Source: Lichenicola sp964247755
GTDB taxonomy: Bacteria > Pseudomonadota > Alphaproteobacteria > Acetobacterales > Acetobacteraceae
DNA: 12,353 nt
NCBI GenBank assembly: GCA_964247755.1
Contig: CAXTVX010000088.1
Span: 1-12,353 of the forward strand
Reading direction: 5' to 3'
Made by a program: the position numbers and the translations under genes. How positions within the stretch are numbered: position 1 is the first letter of the stretch; every line of letters starts with the position of its first letter. The notes under the pieces were generated by a model, which was not told the origin of the DNA, ran no database searches, and saw nothing but the letters and a program-made list of their open reading frames with translations. Shown here piece after piece: positions 1-7,817 of the stretch.

Positions 1-2802
1 CGGGTGATGCTGCTGCCGCGGATCGCCGCGATCGGCGCGCTGGACGAGGCGCCGCTGGCGCTGGGCGGCTGGCTGGAGGCGCCGCCAGCGGTGGAGCCGA
101 TGCAGCGCCTGGCGCTGCTGAGCCGCATGGTGCTGGCCGCCGGTACCCGGTTCGGCACCGCGCCGACGCTGGACCAGGCCTGGCCGCTGGCGCAGGCGCT
201 GGCCGAGCTGATGGACGAGGCGGAACGCGCGGAGTGCGACCTGGCGGCGGCGCTGCCTGGGGCAGCCACCGAGTTCGCGGAGCACTGGCAGGTGACGCTG
301 GAGTTCCTGTCCATCGTCACCCGGACCTGGCCGGCCTGGCTGGGGGAGAACGGGCTCGCCAACCCGGTGGCGCGGCAGATGGGGTTGCTCCGCGCCCAGG
401 CGCGCTGCTGGGAGGAGGAGCCGCCTGCCCATCCGGTGTGGGCGGCCGGCTTCACCGACGCGTCACCGGCGGTGGCGGCGCTGCTGCGTGCGGTCGCGCG
501 GCTCGATCGAGGCCAGCTGGTGGTGCCCGGCCTGGATTGCGGCGACGGCCAGGTGCTGGACGAGGCGGCCTGGGAAACGCTGCCGCCCAGCCATCCGCAG
601 GCGGGGCTGGCGCGGCTGCTGGCCGGACTCGGCGCGCGCCGCGGCGACGCCGTGTGCTGGGGCGGCGCGCCGGTGGTGCCGGAAGCGCGGGTGCGCACCC
701 TGTCGCGCGCCCTGCTGCCGGAACACGCGCTGGGCGACTGGATGGACCGGTCGGACCCGGTCGAGATCGGTGGCATCAGCCGGCTGTCCCCCGCCGACCA
801 GCAGGAGGAGGCGGCGGCGATCGCGCTGGTGCTGCGCGGCGCGCTGGAGGTGCCCGGCCGTCGCGCGGCGCTGGTGACGCCGGACCGGGGGCTGGCCGGA
901 CGGGTGGCGGTGGAGCTGGCCCGCTGGGGCGTGTCGGTGGACGACAGCGCCGGCGAGCCCCTGGCGGAAACCCCGCCCGCGGTGTTCCTGCGCCTCCTCG
1001 CGGAAGCGGTGTCGGATGGGCTGTCGCCGGTGGCGCTGCTGTCGCTGCTCAAGCACCCGTTGGCAGCGGCCGGACTGCGGCCGGCGGAATGCCGTGCCCG
1101 TGCCCGGGAGCTGGAGCTGCGCGCGCTGCGCGGTCCGGCGCCGGCGCCGGGTCCGGCGGGACTGCGGCAGGCGCTGGCCGGACCGGACGGCAGCGCCGGC
1201 GCCGGCCTGTCGGCGTTCCTGGACCGGGTGCTCGGCTGCCTGTCGCCGCTGCTGGAGCTGTCGGACCGGCGCACGGTCCCGGTGCCGGTCCTGGCGGGTG
1301 GGCTGCTGCGGTCGGCCGAGGCATTGGCCGCCACCGACGCGGAGGAGGGGGCCGCAATCCTGTGGGGGGCTGAGGAGGGCAACGCCCTGGCGCTGCACCT
1401 GGCCGGGCTCGCCCGGTCCTGCGCCGACGTGCCGGACCAGGCGCCCGCGGTGCTGGGCGGGCTGCTGGACGCGTCGCTGCTGCGCGTCGCGGTGCGCAGC
1501 CGGCGGGTGCTGCGCGGCCTGGGCGACGGGGCGGCCGAGCATCCGCGTGTGTTCATCTGGGGGCTGCTGGAAGCGCGGCTGCAGACGGTCGAGCTGATGG
1601 TGCTGGGGGGGCTGGCGGAAACCGTGTGGCCGCCGGCGGTGGATCCGGGGCCGTGGATGAGTCGGCCGATGCGGGCGCGCGTCGGGCTGCCGGCGCCGGA
1701 GGAGGTGGTGGGGCAGGCGGCGCACGACTGGCTGACCGCCAGCTGTTCCGCGCCGGAGCTGGTGCTGTCCTGTCCGGGCCGGCGCGACGGGGCGCCCGCG
1801 GTGCCGGCGCGCTGGCTGGTGCGGCTGGACGCGTTCCTCCACGGCCGCGGCGTGCGGCTGCCGGTGCATCCCGCCGGGGCCTGGCTGCGTCGGCTGGACC
1901 AGCCGGACGGTCCGGCGGTGCCGGTGCGTCCGCCGACCCCGCGCCCGCCGGTTCGGCTGCGGCCGCGCCGGCTGAGCGTGACCGAGATCGAGACCTGGAT
2001 GCGCGATCCGTATGCGGTGTACGCCCGGCACGTGCTCCGGCTCAGGCCGCTGCCGGAGCTGGAGCAGGCGGCCGACGCGGCCGATTACGGCACGATCGTC
2101 CACGACGCGCTGGCGGCGTTCCTCGAGGCGCATGGCGGGGACTGGCCGGTCGACGCCGCGGCGGGGCTTACGGACGCGTTCGACGCGGCGCTGGAGCAGC
2201 GGGCGCTGCGCCCGTCGCTGGCGGCGTGGTGGCGGCCCCGGCTGCGCCGCATCGCGGGCTGGGTCGCGGAGCAGGAAGGACGACGGCGTGCGGACGGCGC
2301 GCCGATGCTGCTGCGCACCGAGATCGGCGGCATCGCGACGCTCGACGCCCCGTCCGGCCTGCCCTTCGTGCTGAGTGGCCGTGCCGACCGGATCGAGCGG
2401 CGTGCCGACGGCGCCCTGGCGCTGTTCGACTACAAGACCGGCACCCTGCCGAGCGACAAGGCGGTGCAGGAAGGCTGGTCGTCGCAGCTCGTGCTGGAAG
2501 CGGCGATGGCGCTGCGCGGGGCGTTCGGGCCGGAGCTGGAAGCGCCGGCGGCGGAGATCGTGTACTGGCGGCTGTCCGGCGGCGCCGAGCCCGGCCGCGA
2601 ACGGCGTCCGGCCGCGGACGAGGCGCTGCGCTCGCTGGTGGACCGGTGCTGGCGGGCGCTGGGCGCGCTGGTCGCCGCCTACGACGATCCGGAGCAGCCC
2701 TACCTGTCGCATCCGCGCCCGGGCCACGCGCCGGACTATCCGGACTATGCGCAGCTGGCGCGCGTGGCGGAATGGAGTGCGGCGCGGGAGGACGGGGCGT
2801 GA
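1..2802 (+). CDS. addB: AddB, nuclease subunit of the AddAB double-strand break repair helicase-nuclease (5' truncated by window edge)
   Basis: AddB pairs with AddA to unwind and resect double-strand DNA ends and load RecA, replacing RecBCD in alphaproteobacteria. The reading frame is open from base 1. The first residues in view (LLPRI, then a GALDEAPL stretch) match a region somewhat inside the family's N-terminus, so I infer that a few tens of residues are missing. The C-terminal part is a RecB-type PD-(D/E)XK nuclease: it begins near base 1970 (SVTEIETWMRDPYAVYARH), with a conserved His at 2101-2103 (GTIVHDAL), Asp at 2386-2388 (GRADRIE), the core DYK at 2428-2436 (LFDYKTGT) and Gln at 2485-2487 (SSQLVLEA). 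The Cys ligands that hold an iron-sulfur cluster in Bacillus AddB are absent: the first site reads RDPYAVY and the C-terminal tail has no Cys group. The upstream helicase-like region is degenerate. The stop overlaps the addA start by four bases. Family assignment is strong. Confidence 0.95.
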   Translation, partial: RVMLLPRIAAIGALDEAPLALGGWLEAPPAVEPMQRLALLSRMVLAAGTRFGTAPTLDQAWPLAQALAELMDEAERAECDLAAALPGAATEFAEHWQVTLEFLSIVTRTWPAWLGENGLANPVARQMGLLRAQARCWEEEPPAHPVWAAGFTDASPAVAALLRAVARLDRGQLVVPGLDCGDGQVLDEAAWETLPPSHPQAGLARLLAGLGARRGDAVCWGGAPVVPEARVRTLSRALLPEHALGDWMDRSDPVEIGGISRLSPADQQEEAAAIALVLRGALEVPGRRAALVTPDRGLAGRVAVELARWGVSVDDSAGEPLAETPPAVFLRLLAEAVSDGLSPVALLSLLKHPLAAAGLRPAECRARARELELRALRGPAPAPGPAGLRQALAGPDGSAGAGLSAFLDRVLGCLSPLLELSDRRTVPVPVLAGGLLRSAEALAATDAEEGAAILWGAEEGNALALHLAGLARSCADVPDQAPAVLGGLLDASLLRVAVRSRRVLRGLGDGAAEHPRVFIWGLLEARLQTVELMVLGGLAETVWPPAVDPGPWMSRPMRARVGLPAPEEVVGQAAHDWLTASCSAPELVLSCPGRRDGAPAVPARWLVRLDAFLHGRGVRLPVHPAGAWLRRLDQPDGPAVPVRPPTPRPPVRLRPRRLSVTEIETWMRDPYAVYARHVLRLRPLPELEQAADAADYGTIVHDALAAFLEAHGGDWPVDAAAGLTDAFDAALEQRALRPSLAAWWRPRLRRIAGWVAEQEGRRRADGAPMLLRTEIGGIATLDAPSGLPFVLSGRADRIERRADGALALFDYKTGTLPSDKAVQEGWSSQLVLEAAMALRGAFGPELEAPAAEIVYWRLSGGAEPGRERRPAADEALRSLVDRCWRALGALVAAYDDPEQPYLSHPRPGHAPDYPDYAQLARVAEWSAAREDGA
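2786..2792 (+). promoter_or_regulatory. Ribosome binding site fixing the GTG start of addA
   Basis: GGGAGGA lies six bases before the GTG at 2799-2801, inside the end of addB. It decides the addA start, because the addA frame stays open for about 390 codons further upstream through addB and would otherwise suggest a false extension. Confidence 0.75.
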
Positions 2803-5800
2803 GCGGCGTCGCGGATGCGGTGGCGCTGGCGAACCGGCAGCAGGGGCTGGCGTCGGATCCGGACGTGTCGGCGTTCGTGTCGGCGTCCGCCGGAAGCGGC
2901 AAGACCAAGCTGCTGATCGACCGGCTGCTGCGGCTGATGCTGCCACGGATGGTGCCGGACGACCCGGAACGGCGGCTGGTCGCCGGCACCGATCCGGCGC
3001 GGATCCAGTGCCTGACCTTCACCAAGGCGGCTGCGGCCGAGATGTCGATCCGGCTGCAGCGCGAGCTGGGGCGGTGGGTGACGCTGGACGACGCGTCGCT
3101 CGACCGGCGGCTGGCGGCGCTGGGCTGCGACGGCGGGGCGGCGGGGCCGATGGCGCTGCGACAGCCGGCGCGCGCCCTGTTCGCGCGGGTGCTGGACCTT
3201 CCCGGTGGCATGCGGATCGGCACCATCCACGCCTTCTGCCAGTCGCTGCTGCGCCGGTTCCCGGTGGAGGCGGCGGTCAGCCCGCATTTCCGGCTGGTGG
3301 AGGAGACAGACTCCCGCGTCGCGCTGAACCGCGCCTGGGAGGAGGTCCTGGCCGCGCGGGCGGCGGGACCGGACCGGGATGCCGTGTCGCTGCTGGCCGG
3401 GCAGGTGGGAGCGGCGGAGGCGGTGCGGCTGGTGTCGCGGCTGCAGGCGAAGGCGCCACTGCTGGCGCCGGCGGTGGCCTTGCTGGCGCGCGACCCGGGG
3501 GCAGTCGAGGCGGCACTGCGGGACGTGGCGGGGATCCGGCACGCGGACGAGGCCGGCTGCGTCCTGGCGGCATCGCGTCTGCCGGACGAGGCGGAGATGC
3601 GCCGGCTGCTCGGCCTGGCGATCGAGCACGGGACGCCGGCGCTGAAAAGGAAGGCGGAGGGGATCGCGGGCTGGCTGGCGCTGCCGCATCCGGACCGGGC
3701 AGCGGCCTGGGACGACTGGCGCGCGCTGTTCCTGACCGGTGCCGGGGAGCCGCGCGCGGCCAAGGGCTTCGTCAGCGGCAGGCTGGCCGAGTCGCGGCCG
3801 GAGATCGCGGCAGGGCTGGTCGCCGAGGCGGAACGGGTGGCGGCGGTGGAGGATGCCCGCCAGGCGATCCGCATGGTGTTGCTGACGATGGCGCTGCTTC
3901 GCCTGGCGGGCCCGGTGCTGGACCGCTATGCCGACACCAAGCGGGCGCGCGGCCTGGTGGACTACGACGACCTGATCGCCCGCACCCTGATGCTGCTGGC
4001 CGACCCGGGATCGGCCTGGGTGCTGTACAAGCTGGATGGCGGCATCGACCACCTGCTGCTCGACGAGGTGCAGGACACCTCCGACCTGCAATGGCGGATC
4101 GCCGGCGCCCTGACGGAGGAGTTCTTCGTCGGCCGGGGCGCGGAGCACGAGCGCGCGCTCCCACGCACCGTGTTCGCGGTGGGCGACTACAAGCAGTCGA
4201 TCTATTCGTTCCAGGGCGCAGATCCGAAGGCGTTCCACGACTGGCACCTGCGCTTCCGCGACCGGGTGCGCGGCGGCGGCGAGGCGTGGCGCGAGCCGGA
4301 GCTGACGGTGTCGTTCCGGTCCACGGTGCCGGTGCTGGCGCTGGTGGACCAGGTGTTCGCCAACCCCGAGGCCGCGAGGGGCGTGGTCGAGCCGGGCAGC
4401 CGGGGCCGGGTGCGGCACGACTCCGCGCGGCCGGACGCGCCGGGCTGCGTCGAGCTGTGGCCGCTGGTGCCGGCGGCAGCACCCGAGCCGGGCGCGGAGC
4501 AGGCGGGAGTGGCGGATGCGGGCGACGATCCGTGGTCGGCGCCGGCGCGCAACCGGGGGCAGGCATCGGCGCCGCAGCGCCTGGCGGAGGCGCTGGCGCG
4601 CTGGATCGCGGGCGAGATCGGGCAGGTGCATCCAAGCGGGGGTGCGGCGCTGGCGCCGGGTGACGTGCTGGTGCTGGTGCCGCGCCGCTCGCCGTTCGTG
4701 CGGGCGCTGATCCGGGCACTCAAGGCGGAAGGGGTGCCGGTGGCGACGCTGGTGCGCACCGGGCTGGTGGACCAGGTCGCGGTGCAGGACCTGCTGGCGC
4801 TGTGCGACGTGCTGCTGCTGCCGGGCGACGACCTGTCGCTGGGCTGCGTGCTGACCAGCCCGATCGGCGGGCTGGAGGACGACAGCCTGATGGCGCTGGC
4901 GGCGGAACGGGGCGGGCGCTCGCTGTGGGAGCATCTGCGTGCGCGGGCGGGGGAGCGGACGGACTGGCAGGCGGCGTGGACCGTGCTGTCGACCCTGTTC
5001 GCGCGCGTCGACTACGTGTCGCCGCACGCGCTGCTGAGCGAGGCGCTGGGGCGGCTCGGCGTCAGGGCGCGGCTGCTGGGGAGGCTGGGGCCGGAGGCGG
5101 CGGAGCCGGTGGACGAGCTGCTGTCGGCGGCCTTGCGCCATGCGGAGGCGCATCCGCCGTCGCTGCAGGGCTTCCTGCATTGGCTGCGCCGGTCGGAGGA
5201 GACGGTGCGTCGCGAGCCGGACTCGGCCGGCGACTCGGTGCGGGTGATGACCGCGCACGGCGCCAAGGGGCTGCAGGCGCGGCTGGTGGTGCTGCCGGAC
5301 ACCACCGCGGTGCCGCCCACCGACGAGAACCTGCTCTGGAGCGGTGAGGGGGAGGGCGGCATGGCGCTGCCGTTCTGGGTGCCCCGGGCGGAGCTGGGCT
5401 CGGCGCCGACCCGTCGCCTGCGCGACCGTATCCGCGCGGCTGCGGAGGAGGAAAGCAATCGGCTGCTGTACGTGGCGCTGACGCGGGCGGCGGACCGGCT
5501 GGTGGTGTGCGGCTGGGAGCCGGGGCGCAAGCCCGGCGGCGAGCCGCCGCCGGGGGCATGGTATCCGCTGTGCCGGCAGGGTTTCGAGGCGGCCGGCGCG
5601 GAGGTGCAACCGTTTACCCTGGGCTGGCCCGGGGAGATGCTGGTGCTGCACCGTGCCGGCGACGCGGAGCCGGGATCGCCCGCCGCTCCGGCCGCGATGC
5701 CGGAGGGTCCGTTGCCGTCCTGGACCGGCCGCGCGCCGTTCTGGCGGGCGGAGCCACCGCCGGTGGAGCCGCCGCTGCCGCGTCCGTTGGCGCCGAGCCG

Positions 5801-6419
5801 GCCGGACGATGTCGGGCTCGGCCCGGTGCCGGCGCTGCGCTCGCCGCTCGACGTGACCGGCCTGGGCAGGGGGGAGGCGTTCCGGCGCGGCCGGCTGGTG
5901 CACCGGCTGCTGCAGCACCTGCACGAGCTTCCGCCGGAACGGCGCGACGCGGTGAGCCTGCGGTTCCTCGAGACCGGGCCCGACGGGCTGCCGCCGGGGG
6001 ATGCGGCGCGTGTCGCCGGCCAGCTCCGCGCGCTGCTGGCGCATCCCGACCTCCTGCCGCTGTTCGCACCGGAGGCGCTGGTCGAGCAGCCGGTGGTGGG
6101 GGTGGTGGACGGGGTGGTGGTGTCGGGGCAGCTCGACCGGCTGCGCGTGCTGCCGGAGCGGGTGCTGCTATGCGACTTCAAGACCAACCGGCGCACGCCC
6201 CCGACGCCGGAGCAGGTGCCGGTGACCTATCTGCGCCAGATGGCGGCGTATCGGGCGCTGCTGGCGTCGCTGTATCCGGACCGGCCGATCCGCTGCACGC
6301 TGGTCTGGACCGAGGATGCGTCCGTCATGCCGCTGGGGGAGGCGCTGCTGCGCGCACATGCTCCCGGCACATACCGGACCGCAGGGCATCACGGGCCGGC
6401 GGTCGGGGGCGCTGCTTGA
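2799..6419 (+). CDS. addA: AddA, helicase-nuclease subunit of AddAB (UvrD/RecB family)
   Basis: AddA is the ATP-driven 3'-5' helicase and second nuclease of AddAB. The GTG start overlaps the addB stop (GTGA) and gives 1206 residues, close to the usual length of the alphaproteobacterial form. All superfamily 1 helicase motifs are visible: Q-motif near residues 12-20, Walker A ASAGSGKT at 29-36, Ia (LTFTKAAAAEM), Walker B/II DEVQDT at 422-427, III GDYKQSIYSFQGAD from 462, IV (SFRST), V TAHGAKGL ending at 825, and VI ESNRLLYVALTRA at 885-897. The C-terminal nuclease domain holds GQLDR, then CDFKTN (D1126, K1128) and YLRQMAAYRAL, the RecB-type PD-(D/E)XK signature. The protein is therefore predicted to be active in both helicase and nuclease functions. 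The overlap with addB suggests translational coupling and matched amounts of the two subunits. No frameshift or missing catalytic residue was seen. Confidence 0.97.
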   Translation: MSGVADAVALANRQQGLASDPDVSAFVSASAGSGKTKLLIDRLLRLMLPRMVPDDPERRLVAGTDPARIQCLTFTKAAAAEMSIRLQRELGRWVTLDDASLDRRLAALGCDGGAAGPMALRQPARALFARVLDLPGGMRIGTIHAFCQSLLRRFPVEAAVSPHFRLVEETDSRVALNRAWEEVLAARAAGPDRDAVSLLAGQVGAAEAVRLVSRLQAKAPLLAPAVALLARDPGAVEAALRDVAGIRHADEAGCVLAASRLPDEAEMRRLLGLAIEHGTPALKRKAEGIAGWLALPHPDRAAAWDDWRALFLTGAGEPRAAKGFVSGRLAESRPEIAAGLVAEAERVAAVEDARQAIRMVLLTMALLRLAGPVLDRYADTKRARGLVDYDDLIARTLMLLADPGSAWVLYKLDGGIDHLLLDEVQDTSDLQWRIAGALTEEFFVGRGAEHERALPRTVFAVGDYKQSIYSFQGADPKAFHDWHLRFRDRVRGGGEAWREPELTVSFRSTVPVLALVDQVFANPEAARGVVEPGSRGRVRHDSARPDAPGCVELWPLVPAAAPEPGAEQAGVADAGDDPWSAPARNRGQASAPQRLAEALARWIAGEIGQVHPSGGAALAPGDVLVLVPRRSPFVRALIRALKAEGVPVATLVRTGLVDQVAVQDLLALCDVLLLPGDDLSLGCVLTSPIGGLEDDSLMALAAERGGRSLWEHLRARAGERTDWQAAWTVLSTLFARVDYVSPHALLSEALGRLGVRARLLGRLGPEAAEPVDELLSAALRHAEAHPPSLQGFLHWLRRSEETVRREPDSAGDSVRVMTAHGAKGLQARLVVLPDTTAVPPTDENLLWSGEGEGGMALPFWVPRAELGSAPTRRLRDRIRAAAEEESNRLLYVALTRAADRLVVCGWEPGRKPGGEPPPGAWYPLCRQGFEAAGAEVQPFTLGWPGEMLVLHRAGDAEPGSPAAPAAMPEGPLPSWTGRAPFWRAEPPPVEPPLPRPLAPSRPDDVGLGPVPALRSPLDVTGLGRGEAFRRGRLVHRLLQHLHELPPERRDAVSLRFLETGPDGLPPGDAARVAGQLRALLAHPDLLPLFAPEALVEQPVVGVVDGVVVSGQLDRLRVLPERVLLCDFKTNRRTPPTPEQVPVTYLRQMAAYRALLASLYPDRPIRCTLVWTEDASVMPLGEALLRAHAPGTYRTAGHHGPAVGGAA

Positions 6420-6435
6420 CCGGCTGCGCCGGCCC
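6393..6435 (+). repeat. Inverted repeats around the addA stop codon
   Basis: GGGCCGGC (6393-6400) and GCCGGCCC (6428-6435) are perfect 8-base inverted copies. The second arm overlaps a smaller hairpin, CCGGC-TGC-GCCGG (6420-6432), directly after the addA stop. The two structures cannot form together. No T-run follows, so this is not a clear intrinsic terminator. It might reduce read-through from addA into trxA, or it may simply be chance in GC-rich DNA. Confidence 0.35.
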
Positions 6436-6471
6436 GCCCATCTCAGCGCTTGCCCTTCAGGAGATCTCGCC

Positions 6472-6804
6472 ATGAGCCAGAACACGGTTGCCGTCACCGA
6501 TGACAGCTTCGACGCCGACGTGCTGAAGGCGAAGGGTGCGGTGCTGGTCGACTTCTGGGCGACGTGGTGCGGGCCTTGCAAGATGATCGCGCCGGCGCTC
6601 GAGGAGATCGGTGCCGAGTTCAAGGACCAGCTCACCGTGGCCAAGGTCGACATCGACCAGAACCCGATGACCCCGAACACCTATGCCGTGCGCGGCGTGC
6701 CGACCATGATCCTGTTCAAGGACGGCAAGCCGGTCGCGACCAAAGTCGGCGCGCTGCCCAAGAGCCAGCTCAAGGACTGGGTCCGGCAGAGCTTGGACGC
6801 CTGA
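6472..6804 (+). CDS. trxA: Thioredoxin TrxA
   Basis: This is a 110-residue cytoplasmic thioredoxin, a dithiol reductant for ribonucleotide reductase, methionine sulfoxide reductase and other targets. The active site WCGPC spans residues 32-36 (C33, C36). The buried Asp is D27 (VDFWA), the cis-proline is P77 (RGVPTM), and the C-terminal strand and helix (LFKDGKPV, then SQLKDWV) are normal. The length is typical for TrxA. The frame is open further upstream, but the ATG at 6472 is preceded by CAGGAGA at 6458-6464 with good spacing, and it gives the usual N-terminus. The gene is 52 bases after addA, a neighbourhood common in alphaproteobacteria. It may be co-transcribed. A TTGACC at 6416-6421 could be a -35 element, but the -10 region 17 bases on is poor. 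The stop codon lies inside a 14-base tandem duplication, and a second in-frame stop follows at 6826-6828. Confidence 0.97.
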   Translation: MSQNTVAVTDDSFDADVLKAKGAVLVDFWATWCGPCKMIAPALEEIGAEFKDQLTVAKVDIDQNPMTPNTYAVRGVPTMILFKDGKPVATKVGALPKSQLKDWVRQSLDA

Positions 6805-6825
6805 GCCTGGACGCCTGAGCCTGGA
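6794..6825 (+). repeat. 14-base tandem duplication across the trxA stop codon
   Basis: TGGACGCCTGAGCC occurs at 6794-6807 and again, unbroken and identical, at 6808-6821, followed by a partial third copy TGGA (6822-6825). The first copy carries the last trxA codons and its TGA stop, so the protein is not altered. Because 14 is not a multiple of three, the second copy re-creates the same Leu-Asp-Ala-stop ending in a different frame. This is the signature of a recent slippage or duplication event. Confidence 0.9.
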
Positions 6826-6843
6826 TAGCCGCCGCGGCGGCTA
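6826..6843. terminator. Perfect palindrome between convergent trxA and CHAD genes, possible bidirectional terminator
   Basis: TAGCCGCCGCGGCGGCTA is an exact 18-base palindrome between two convergent genes. It could form a GC-rich stem of about seven pairs with a four-base loop on either transcript. Its right end (6841-6843) is the TAG stop codon of the CHAD gene read on the minus strand. No T-run follows on either side, so classical intrinsic termination is unproven. Its role may be to block converging transcription or protect the 3' ends. Confidence 0.45.
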
Positions 6844-7713
6844 CCAGAAGCTCCGCATCGCCTTGAACCGGTGCCAGGAGCCGGGCAGCGCTTCCAGCGC
6901 TGCCCGTCGCCGGCTTCCAGACCATCGCTCCACCACCTCCTGTCCTGGTCCATCCGGCAAGCGCTTCACAAGCTCCACCGCGGCGACCGCGTCGTTCAGC
7001 TGTCCCATGTCTTCCTGGAGCACGCTCAGCGCTTTGCGGTAGGGCTTCACCGCCTTGTCCTCGTAGAGCGTGTCCAGCATCCCGATGCCGTAGCGCAGCG
7101 CCTTCAGCGCCTTGCGCAGGTCGTGCCGCTCCTCGTCGTCCTGCTTCGCGAGCCCGTGGCCGCGCCGGCGCACCCGGCGCGCCAGCCGGTCCAGCAGGGC
7201 GGGCGCCTCCCGTGCCAGCTTCCGCTCCGCGTCCTCCTTCGTGAAGAACGCGACCGCGAGGCCGGCCCAGCCTCGCAGGTCGGCCAGCACCGCGTCGGTC
7301 AGGGGGGCGTGCAGCACCGTGCGCAGTGCCTCGTGCGCGGCGTCCCGCACCTCGCCGGCCGGGCCGAGGAGGGCGTCGAGCGCGCGGGCGTCCGGATCCA
7401 GCTTCCGGATCGCCGGGATCGTCTCGTGCATGAACACGTCCCAGTCGCGCGCCGCACCCAGGCTCCGGCCGAGCCCGCGCAGGGCGTCGTCGAACCCGTC
7501 CGCGGCGACCGGCTCCAGGTGCCGACGGAGCAGCCTCAGCGTCGAACGGAGGCGGCGCAGCGCCACCCGGCTCTGGTGGATCGCTTCCATCTCCCCGCGC
7601 CGCGCCGATGGCAGGTGGGCGGCCAGGTGGTCCAGCCCCTCGCCCAGCATCAGGCGCAACCCGTCCCCCAGCGTGTCGTCGGCGGAAAGCGGCGGCGGCA
7701 TGGCGTGTCGCAT
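6841..7713 (-). CDS. CHAD domain-containing protein
   Basis: This is a 290-residue, mostly helical protein rich in Arg, Leu and Ala. It matches the CHAD family (conserved histidine alpha-helical domain). Visible signatures are IHQSRVALRRLRSTLRLLRR at residues 45-64 (H46, paired Arg), the LGAARDWDVF segment near 85-94, HDLRKALKALRYG at 197-209 (H197, R200, K201, R207) and LQEDMGQLNDA near 232-241. CHAD domains bind polyphosphate through such His/Arg/Lys surfaces and often sit next to, or fused with, a CYTH (triphosphate tunnel) domain. No CYTH domain is present here, so it is a stand-alone CHAD protein. There is no signal peptide or membrane segment, so it should be cytoplasmic or granule-bound. 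The ATG at 7711-7713 has AAGGA just upstream on its strand; the later Met5 has no such site. It is convergent with trxA and divergent from the KGG gene. A polyphosphate link is inferred from the family. Confidence 0.9.
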   Translation of the reverse strand: MRHAMPPPLSADDTLGDGLRLMLGEGLDHLAAHLPSARRGEMEAIHQSRVALRRLRSTLRLLRRHLEPVAADGFDDALRGLGRSLGAARDWDVFMHETIPAIRKLDPDARALDALLGPAGEVRDAAHEALRTVLHAPLTDAVLADLRGWAGLAVAFFTKEDAERKLAREAPALLDRLARRVRRRGHGLAKQDDEERHDLRKALKALRYGIGMLDTLYEDKAVKPYRKALSVLQEDMGQLNDAVAAVELVKRLPDGPGQEVVERWSGSRRRAALEALPGSWHRFKAMRSFW

Positions 7714-7817
7714 CGTGGTCCTTGGCCTTGGCCGCGCATCGCGGGGCGGGGCGGCTGTCGAGCCCGGTCATCCGGCTGGTCGTTCCCGCGCCGGTCGACA
7801 TGAACCGGCAGGAGACG
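7714..7817. other. Divergent intergenic spacer between the CHAD and KGG genes
   Basis: About 104 bases separate the two divergent starts and must hold the promoters of both genes, unless transcription enters from outside. I see no convincing -35/-10 pair. A GGAAC on the minus strand (within the complement of 7787-7793) resembles an EcfG-type -35, but no CGTT lies at the expected distance. The CHAD ribosome binding site AAGGA is at its left end and the KGG AGGAG (7810-7814) at its right end. Confidence 0.5.

Noticed and set aside
1626..2798. Upstream extension of the addA frame through addB
   Set aside because: The added residues are Gly/Ala/Arg-rich without family character. The GTG at 2799 has a good ribosome binding site and gives the normal AddA N-terminus.
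463..2946. Long minus-strand open frame (827 codons) opposite addB
   Set aside because: It is Arg/Gln/Pro-rich with no recognisable domain. It arises because GC-rich codons of addB leave few stops on the other strand.
2745..6044. Very long minus-strand open frame (about 1100 codons) opposite addA
   Set aside because: It has Arg/Gln/His-rich low-complexity content with no motifs and lies fully under the well-supported addA.
7787..7793. Candidate EcfG general-stress promoter element (GGAAC) before the CHAD gene
   Set aside because: No CGTT -10 element lies 16-17 bases downstream on that strand, so the match is only half a promoter.
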